A DNA stretch of 64,000 bases, taken from NCBI RefSeq assembly GCF_025165795.1, contig NZ_JAJAGO010000015.1, positions 112,001 through 176,000 of the forward strand. The letters run 5' to 3'. Source of the stretch: Streptomyces gossypii (lineage in GTDB: Bacteria > Actinomycetota > Actinomycetes > Streptomycetales > Streptomycetaceae). A program made the translations under genes and the position numbers. Each line of letters opens with the position of its first letter. Position 1 is the first letter of the stretch. Below are positions 58,333 to 64,000 of the stretch, in pieces. The notes under the pieces were generated by a model, which saw only the letters and a program-made list of their open reading frames with translations, searched no databases and had not been told where the DNA came from.

Positions 58333-58971
58333 GGAGACTTCCGTCCGGGGGTGGCGGGGTGGCGGAGTATGTGGGTGGCTGGATCAGGCCGTGCGGGGCA
58401 GCACGAGCGACCCGGTACGCACAGCGGCCCGGGGTCTCCAGCCTACGACCGCCCACCGACATCCCTCACCCGGAGCCACCGCCGGGAGCCCGCACCACCG
58501 CAGCCGTCGGTACGGGCCCGGCCCGTCCTGCGTGAGGCGATAGACGACACGTGGATTGCGCAGTACGACGTGCAAACGCTTGCGGTCTGATTCTGGCGCT
58601 CCCGCACGATGGGGGCGGCTTGGCGGGCGTGCATCCGTCTGGAACAGAAGAAAGTGCGGCTTGACGGACGCGCCATCCGCGTCCGCCAAGCCTCCGTGGC
58701 ACGCCCAGGGCGGGGCGAACCACCCCCGCGGTCCCCCGTACCCCGCTCCCCGTGCCCCCGTGCAATCCGGGCCATTCAGCCCCGCGGATTGCCCTGACCA
58801 TTTCACGCGCACCTTCCGGGCATCCAGTCTTTCCCGGAATAAATCCCTAGATAATTCCAGCTGTCCGCCGGATCAGTTTCTCCGGCGTTATGCTGCGAGG
58901 CCGGGTTCTTTGATGATGTCCGGGAAAACACACACGGAAACCCGAAGCACCGGAGAGCAAGCGGAATTGGC
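58333..58971. other. Intergenic region between mfd and the LysR gene
   Basis: 639 bases, no supported gene. The first part holds the mfd upstream region. A minus-strand frame over 58384-58812 was rejected on codon bias. The last 150 bases are more AT-rich and contain the candidate LysR site at 58836-58858. I recognise no RNA gene. Confidence 0.55.
58836..58858. promoter_or_regulatory. Candidate LysR-type operator
   Basis: GGAAT-N13-ATTCC inverted repeat (58836-58858) in the AT-rich stretch about 115 bases upstream of the LysR gene. The T-N11-A idea of LysR sites fits loosely. Autoregulation is typical for the family. Confidence 0.45.
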
Positions 58972-60033
58972 ATGTCACCCGACCCTGCGGAATACCCCGA
59001 ATACCCGTCGGCCCTGCTGGACACCACGATGGACCAGTTGCGCACCCTGCTGGCCGTGTACGAGGAGGGCACCGCCCTGGGCGCCGCACGGCTGCTGAGC
59101 CGTGAGCAGTCCAGCGTCCAGAAGCAACTGGACACGATGAACCGGAATCTGGGTGCGCTCTACGGAGAACCGCTGGTGCTGAAGCGCGGCCGGGGCCGCC
59201 AAGTACGTTTCACCAGCACCGGAGAGGCGCTCGTGGAGATGGCGCGCGGGACGCTCACGGAGTGGCTGGAGGGTATCCGGAGCAACCACCACCGTCTCGC
59301 CCGCCGCCTGTCCATCGGCTCCACGCGCTATACGCTCGGCTATCTGCTCAACGCCGTGGAGACGGTGAACGCCCGCTTCGAACAGGAGGGCGTGGAGCTG
59401 AAGATGTCGCACGTACGGACCGGCGACCTGCTGGACCGGCTGCGCTCCGGCGAACTCGACCTGGCCTGCGGCAGCGTGCGCACCACCGGTGTCGACAAGG
59501 ACGACGACGCCCGGCTTGCGGACTTCGAGGTGCTGGAGTGGCGGCGCAGCGGGCTCTCCCTGGTCACCAACCTGCCCCCACCGCAGCTGCCCGGCGACCG
59601 CATGCAGGTGGCCGAACTCCCCAAGGTGCCGCTGGTGGTGTCGTCACGGGGACTCATCTCGGGCTTTCTACAGGGTTGGTTCGGCACCGACTACCGCCGC
59701 GAGCTGAAGGTGGCCGCCGAGATCGACGCCGTGCACTACGGGTTCGATCTGCTGCGTTCGGGTGCGGTGCGTGGCTGCATGCTGGTCACCGAGGGGATCG
59801 GCGAGGCGGTTGCCGAGGGGTGGCTCGCGGAGGGTGCCGGGCTGCGGACGGCGGAGCTGGTCGACGATTCGGCACCGCGCTCCCGGGTGCTGGTCGGGGT
59901 CTTCGCCCGGCGCGGTGAGCGGGCGCTGCACGGGCCCGGCCATCCGCTCTCCCAACTGTGGGACGCACTGGCCCGGGTGGACTCCAGCTGGCGCGTGGGC
60001 CTGGGCGCGGAACCGGACCGGGACATGTCCTAG
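58972..60033 (+). CDS. LysR-family transcriptional regulator
   Basis: 353 residues. N-terminal HTH (about 20-85): MDQLRTLLAVYEEGTALGAARLLSREQSSVQKQLD with a longer wing than usual. C-terminal periplasmic-protein-like effector domain (about 105-330): LSIGSTRYTLGYLLNAVETV, LLDRLRSGELDLACGSVRT. It stands alone; its nearest divergent neighbour is 640 bases away. Target genes cannot be named. Confidence 0.92.
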   Translation: MSPDPAEYPEYPSALLDTTMDQLRTLLAVYEEGTALGAARLLSREQSSVQKQLDTMNRNLGALYGEPLVLKRGRGRQVRFTSTGEALVEMARGTLTEWLEGIRSNHHRLARRLSIGSTRYTLGYLLNAVETVNARFEQEGVELKMSHVRTGDLLDRLRSGELDLACGSVRTTGVDKDDDARLADFEVLEWRRSGLSLVTNLPPPQLPGDRMQVAELPKVPLVVSSRGLISGFLQGWFGTDYRRELKVAAEIDAVHYGFDLLRSGAVRGCMLVTEGIGEAVAEGWLAEGAGLRTAELVDDSAPRSRVLVGVFARRGERALHGPGHPLSQLWDALARVDSSWRVGLGAEPDRDMS

Positions 60034-60088
60034 TGCCGTGACCGGCCCCCGGAAACCCCGGAAACCCCGACGGCCCCGGAACCCCCGA

Positions 60089-60122
60089 CGGCCCCGGCGC
60101 GCCTGCTGGCGCGCCGGGGCCG
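60089..60122. terminator. GC-rich hairpin after the LysR gene
   Basis: Perfect 15-base-pair stem CGGCCCCGGCGCGCC (60089-60103) with its complement (60108-60122), loop TGCT. Preceded by two short direct copies of GGAACCCC-GACGGCCCC. Lies between the convergent LysR and ABC permease genes and could serve both. Confidence 0.8.
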
Positions 60123-60233
60123 TACGGGACTGCCGGTCTCCCGGCCGCCGATCACCGCGTTTGCCGTCCGGGGCTGGGGCGGGAGGAGTCGCAGACACCC
60201 ACGCCGCAGCGTTCGGCCCGGCCCGCCGGACGG

Positions 60234-62840
60234 CTAGTCCGTGGCGATCGCGTTCAGTACGTTCATCCGCCCCGCACGGAACGCCGGGACCAGTGCCGCC
60301 ACCAGGCCGACGACCGCCGAGCCCGCGAAGACGATGAGGATCGTCGGCCACGGGATCTCCAGCACCTTCAGGCCCTCAAGCGCCAGCAGCTTCTGCGCCG
60401 TGGCACCCCAGCCCATGCCCAGGCCGAGTCCGAGCAGCGCGCCGAAGAGCGCGATGACCACCGACTCCAGCCGGATCATGCGGCGCAGCTGCCGCCGGGA
60501 GAGACCGATCGCCCGCATCAGGCCGATCTCCCGCGTCCGTTCGACGACGGAGAGGGCGAGGGTGTTCACGACGCCGAGCACGGCGACGATGATGGCCAGT
60601 GCCAGCAGCCCGTAGACGATGTTGAGCAGCGCGCCGATCTGGTCCTTCAGGGTCTGCTTGAAGTCGGCCTGGTCGCGCACCTTGTACTGCGGGTACGGGT
60701 CCAGCTGTTGCTTCAGCGCGGTGTAGGCAGCCTCCGCCTGGCCGTCCTTCGCCTTTCCGAACATGATCTGGTTGAGCGGCATCTGATCGGCGGGCACCAG
60801 GCGTTCCGCCGTCGCGATGCTCAGGTAGAACGCGCCGTTGTCGACGACGGTCTCGCTGGAGGTGATCGCCTTCACCGTGAGCGGCACGCCCTTGCCGTCC
60901 ACGCGCTTGCCCTTCTTGAAGGCGACGGTCAGCTCGTCGCCGAGGCCCACCTTGTACTGCTTGGCGAACTCCTCGTCGATGGACATGGAGTTCTCGCCGT
61001 ACGCGTCGCTGAGCTTGCCCTCGACCACCTCGACCCGCAGGTCCTGCGCGTAGGTGGGGGAGGCGGCCGTGACGTCCTCGGCGTCGGTCAGCTTGCCCGA
61101 CTCCGTACGGATCTGCGAGTCGACGATCTTGTACTCGCTGACATGCTCCAGCTCCCCCGTCTTCGTCATCTGCTGCATCTTCTTCGCCGCCGCCGGGGTG
61201 ATCGGCTGCCCGTTGTCGGACTGGACGATGAAGTCCGCGCCGACCGACTTGTCCAGCTCGTCCGTGGCCGAGGCGACCATCGAGGAACCGACGACCGACA
61301 GGCAGGCGACCAGCGCCAGCCCGATCATCAGCGCGGCGCCGGTGGCGCCCGTACGGCGCGGGTTGCGCAGCGCGTTGCGTTCGGCGAGACGGCCGACGGA
61401 GCCGAACATCCGCAGGACGACAACGCTCAGACCGCGCACCACGAACCCGGCCAGCAGCGGGCCGACCACCACGAAGCCGACGAGGGTCAGCAGCACCCCG
61501 AGGCCCAGCATGCTCGCCCCGGCGGACGCCTCGTCCGCCTGCGACGCGGCGACCAGTGCGAGACCGCCGCCCGCCGTGAGCAGGAGGCCGATCGCGGCCC
61601 GGATACGGCCCGCCCGGCCGTCGGAGGAGATCCCGGAGTCGCGCAGCGCCGCCATCGGCGACACCTTGCCCGCGCGGCGGGCGGGCAGATAGGCGGCCAG
61701 CACGGTGACGACGATGCCCAGCACCAGGCCGATCACCGGGGTGGTGGCCTTCACGGTCAGCTCGGAGGTGTCCAGCTCCATGCCCACCATGCCCATCAGC
61801 TGCATCAGCCCGACGGCCAGTCCGACACCGGCGGCGACCCCGAGCACGGAGCCGATGACGCCCAGCATCACGGCCTCGAACAGCACCGACCGGTTGATCT
61901 GCTTGCGGCTGGAGCCGATGGCCCGCATCAGGCCGATCTCACGGGTGCGCTGGGCGACCAGCATGGAGAAGGTGTTGACGATCAGGAAGATGCCGACGAG
62001 GAAGGCGATCCCGGCGAAGCCGAGCATCGCGTACTTCATGACGTCGAGGAACGAGCCGAGGTCGTCCGCGTTGGCTTCGGCGGCCTCCTGCTGCGTCTCG
62101 TACTTGAAGGCGCCCGCGCCGCCCAGCTGCCCGGTGACGTTCTTCTTCAGCACCTCGTGGGACACACCGCTCTCGGCGGTGACGGCGACGTTCGTGTAGA
62201 CGCCGGTGGCGCCCAGCAGGAACTTCTGCGCGGTCTCGGTGTCGAAGTAGACGATGGCGGCACCGGGGTTGGTGACCTTGAAGGTCGCGATGCCGGAGAT
62301 CTTCGCCGTGCGGTCGCCCGTCACCGCGATGGTGCGTATCTCGTCGCCCAGCTTCAGATCGTGCTTGTCGGCGGTGTCGGCGTCGAGCATCACCTCGGTG
62401 GGGCCGCGCGGGGAGTGCCCGGAGGTGATCTCCATGGACCTGCGGTCGTTCTGCGTCCAGTTGCCGGCGAGGGTCGGTGCGCCGCTGCTGGCACCGAGGT
62501 TCTCGTTCTCCTCGTTGACGACGGTCACGCTCTGGCTGAGGACGACGCCCTCGGCCCGCTTCGCGCCCTCCGCCTGCCGCGCCCGCTCCAGGGTGTCGGC
62601 GGGCAGCGTCTCGGGCTTGCCGGACCGCGGGTTCTCCTCGCCGCTTCCCGCGTTCTTCGGGGAGACGGTGACATCGGCCGAGGTGGCCGCGAAGAGCTTG
62701 TCGAAGGTGGAGTTCATGGTGTCCGTGAACACCAGGGTGCCGGAGACGAACGCCACCGACAGCAGGACCGCGATGGCGCTGAGCGCCATTCTTCCCTTGT
62801 GCGCGAAGAAGTTGCGCATCGAGGTCTTGACGACGGTCAT
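60234..62840 (-). CDS. ABC transporter permease, MacB/FtsX type
   Basis: 868 residues. Duplicated FtsX-like permease: an N-terminal TM and large extracellular part, then three-TM blocks near 260-400 and 770-868, each with the conserved TREIGLMRAIGSSRKQI / TREIGLMRAIGLSRRQL loop, plus a central TM pair near 430-530. No ATPase domain. ATG 62840 overlaps the ATPase stop (ATGA). With that ATPase it forms an exporter or mechanotransmission complex for lipids, lipoproteins or peptides. The frame reads farther upstream only in antisense-like sequence. Confidence 0.93.
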   Translation of the reverse strand: MTVVKTSMRNFFAHKGRMALSAIAVLLSVAFVSGTLVFTDTMNSTFDKLFAATSADVTVSPKNAGSGEENPRSGKPETLPADTLERARQAEGAKRAEGVVLSQSVTVVNEENENLGASSGAPTLAGNWTQNDRRSMEITSGHSPRGPTEVMLDADTADKHDLKLGDEIRTIAVTGDRTAKISGIATFKVTNPGAAIVYFDTETAQKFLLGATGVYTNVAVTAESGVSHEVLKKNVTGQLGGAGAFKYETQQEAAEANADDLGSFLDVMKYAMLGFAGIAFLVGIFLIVNTFSMLVAQRTREIGLMRAIGSSRKQINRSVLFEAVMLGVIGSVLGVAAGVGLAVGLMQLMGMVGMELDTSELTVKATTPVIGLVLGIVVTVLAAYLPARRAGKVSPMAALRDSGISSDGRAGRIRAAIGLLLTAGGGLALVAASQADEASAGASMLGLGVLLTLVGFVVVGPLLAGFVVRGLSVVVLRMFGSVGRLAERNALRNPRRTGATGAALMIGLALVACLSVVGSSMVASATDELDKSVGADFIVQSDNGQPITPAAAKKMQQMTKTGELEHVSEYKIVDSQIRTESGKLTDAEDVTAASPTYAQDLRVEVVEGKLSDAYGENSMSIDEEFAKQYKVGLGDELTVAFKKGKRVDGKGVPLTVKAITSSETVVDNGAFYLSIATAERLVPADQMPLNQIMFGKAKDGQAEAAYTALKQQLDPYPQYKVRDQADFKQTLKDQIGALLNIVYGLLALAIIVAVLGVVNTLALSVVERTREIGLMRAIGLSRRQLRRMIRLESVVIALFGALLGLGLGMGWGATAQKLLALEGLKVLEIPWPTILIVFAGSAVVGLVAALVPAFRAGRMNVLNAIATD

Positions 62841-63625
62841 GACACCCTCCCGAAGGTGTCGAAGTGCTTCATGCGGTCCAGTACGGCCTCGGCGGTCGGG
62901 CGCTGCATCTCGTCGACGATGCGGCCGTCCGCCAGATAGAGCACCCGGTCCGCGTAGGAGGCGGCGACCGGGTCGTGAGTGACCATCACCATCGTCTGGC
63001 CCAGCTCGTCGACCGAGCGGCGCAGGAAGCCGAGGACTTCGGCGCCTGCCCGCGAGTCGAGGTTTCCGGTCGGCTCGTCGCCGAAGATGATCTCGGGCCG
63101 GGAGGCGAGGGCGCGGGCGACCGCGACGCGCTGCTGCTGGCCGCCGGAGAGCTCGTTGGGGCGGTGCTTGAGCCGGCCGGAGAGCCCGACCGTCTCGATC
63201 ACCCGGTCCAGCCACTCCCGGTCGGGCTTACGGCCGGCGATGTCCATCGGCAGGGTGATGTTCTCCAGCCCGTTGAGGGTGGGCAGCAGGTTGTACGCCT
63301 GGAAGATGAAGCCGATGCGGTCCCGCCGCAGTTGGGTCAGCTTCTTGTCCTTCAGGGAGGTGATCTCCTGGTCACCGACCCAGATCTGCCCCCCGCTGAC
63401 GGAGTCCAGCCCCGCGAGGCAGTGCATCAGCGTGGACTTGCCGGAGCCGGACGGCCCCATGATGGCGGTGAAGGCGCCACGGGCGATGTCCACGTCCACC
63501 CTGTCCAGCGCGACGACCCGGGTCTCACCCGAGCCGTACGCCTTGAGCACCTGACGTGCGGCGGCGGCAACAGCCGTGCGACCTCCACTGCCCCCGGTCC
63601 TGGGATGCGCTACAGCCGTTGTCAC
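62837..63625 (-). CDS. ABC transporter ATPase, MacB/LolD type
   Basis: 262 residues. Walker A GPSGSGKST, Q-loop FIFQAYNLLPTLNGLENI, signature LSGGQQQRVAVARAL, Walker B IIFGDEPTGNLDS, H-loop VMVTHD. The N-terminal 30 residues are Gly/Ala-rich. GTG 63625 follows GAGGAGATTGTT; the longer frame to 63748 is unlikely. Partner of the permease downstream. Location beside mfd matches the Streptomyces core as I recall it. Confidence 0.94.
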   Translation of the reverse strand: MTTAVAHPRTGGSGGRTAVAAAARQVLKAYGSGETRVVALDRVDVDIARGAFTAIMGPSGSGKSTLMHCLAGLDSVSGGQIWVGDQEITSLKDKKLTQLRRDRIGFIFQAYNLLPTLNGLENITLPMDIAGRKPDREWLDRVIETVGLSGRLKHRPNELSGGQQQRVAVARALASRPEIIFGDEPTGNLDSRAGAEVLGFLRRSVDELGQTMVMVTHDPVAASYADRVLYLADGRIVDEMQRPTAEAVLDRMKHFDTFGRVS

Positions 63626-63873
63626 AACAATCTCCTCAGCCGGACGGTTCACGGGACGGTCTCCCGTATGCAGATGAGCTTGCTCGACCGGAGGGGTGCA
63701 CCGCGATGGTGCTGATCTCAGTATCCGACCGGGGGTTTCCCCCACCACGCCGCTCCGGTGTCCCGTACGAAGAGACTATGAACACGCGCCGACGGGCTCG
63801 TCCTGCGCGGGGACGAGCCACGGGGTCGGGGGTCGTGGGTGACAGCCCCTAGGGTCTGCCCGCCGGACAGGCC
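63626..63873. other. Upstream region of the ABC operon
   Basis: 248 bases with no supported gene; the promoter of the ABC operon should be here. No clear operator seen. Confidence 0.4.
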
Positions 63874-64000
63874 CTAAGAGCCCCTAACAGAATGGGCGGT
63901 CGGCTTGCGACGCCTGGCACGCGCGCTCGCCGCGTTGTCGGAGTCGTCCATGTACGCCCAGTACGAGGACGATCCTCCGCCTTGCGAGCGCACGCACCAG
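63874..64000 (-). CDS. Possible 3' end of a truncated gene
   Basis: A minus-strand frame entering from the window edge reads WCVRSQGGGSSSYWAYMD then DSDNAASARARRRKPTAHS before a TAG at 63874-63876. The codon bias is acceptable and the composition looks like a basic, disordered C-terminus. The product cannot be named. The evidence is weak because only about 41 codons are visible. Confidence 0.4.
   Translation of the reverse strand, partial: WCVRSQGGGSSSYWAYMDDSDNAASARARRRKPTAHSVRGS

Noticed and set aside
54565..58590. A 1341-codon plus-strand frame antisense to mfd
   Set aside because: Its translation has the low-complexity look of antisense GC-rich sequence; mfd on the other strand is complete and certain.
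58384..58812. A 142-codon minus-strand gene upstream of mfd
   Set aside because: Composition unlike a real protein and it overlaps the mfd upstream region.

Overview
The window is 64 kb of high-GC actinobacterial chromosome, almost certainly Streptomyces or a close relative. GC is very high, most codons end in G or C, GTG starts and ATGA/GTGA stop-start overlaps are common, and typical streptomycete families are present (DUF397 with DUF5753/Scr1-type regulators, DUF6415, NUDIX/zinc-knuckle modules, Rex and DasR operators). The gene order eno, FtsB-like, DUF501, Ppx/GppA, NDH-2 on the left, and mazG plus mfd further right, is from memory a conserved core block of Streptomyces chromosomes. I found no rRNA, tRNA, CRISPR array, integrase or insertion sequence.

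Layout. (1) 0.1-8.5 kb: core housekeeping, all on the minus strand: CFA-like methyltransferase, type II NADH dehydrogenase with a Rex operator far upstream, Ppx/GppA phosphatase, DUF501 protein, FtsB/DivIC-like division protein, enolase, and a resuscitation-factor-type transglycosylase with LysM. (2) 8.6-19.9 kb: cytochrome P450, YhhN lysoplasmalogenase, Uma2-type nuclease, a two-gene glycan operon (sialyltransferase-like protein; glycosyltransferase-TPR-pyruvyltransferase fusion), a lipoprotein, a chitin-type AA10 LPMO with a DasR site, MazG, a SurA-like lipoprotein and a secreted HNH nuclease. (3) 20.0-25.6 kb: an ATP-grasp-modified peptide (graspetide-type RiPP) cluster: GntR regulator, DUF6415, zinc-knuckle protein, NUDIX, precursor peptide, ATP-grasp maturase and PIMT-like methyltransferase, mostly joined by overlapping start/stop codons. 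(4) 25.6-39.2 kb: Ser/Thr kinase with a membrane partner, an orphan degenerate N6-adenine methylase, lipoproteins, two gene remnants, and several small regulator/target pairs with visible operators. (5) 39.4-46.0 kb: MoxR ATPase, a metallopeptidase-vWA protein, then a membrane-anchored NB-ARC/WD40 NLR-like protein with 14 nearly identical WD40 blades. (6) 46.6-54.8 kb: DUF397/DUF5753 pair, a second zinc-knuckle/NUDIX module, a membrane mycoredoxin-like protein, an MmyB regulator with NTF2-like and NmrA-like genes, and an imine reductase-like gene divergent from a GlxA-type regulator. (7) 54.8-64 kb: mfd, a LysR regulator, and a MacB/FtsX-type ABC exporter.

The two most interesting systems are the graspetide cluster, where an aspartimide-forming methyltransferase is predicted, and the MoxR/vWA/NLR block, which looks like a conflict or self-recognition system with freshly amplified, diversifying WD40 repeats. 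Next come the sialyltransferase-like/pyruvyltransferase operon and a set of unusually clear operators (Rex, DasR, Rrf2, and two unassigned winged-helix sites). All functions are read by eye from motifs; no database search was run.
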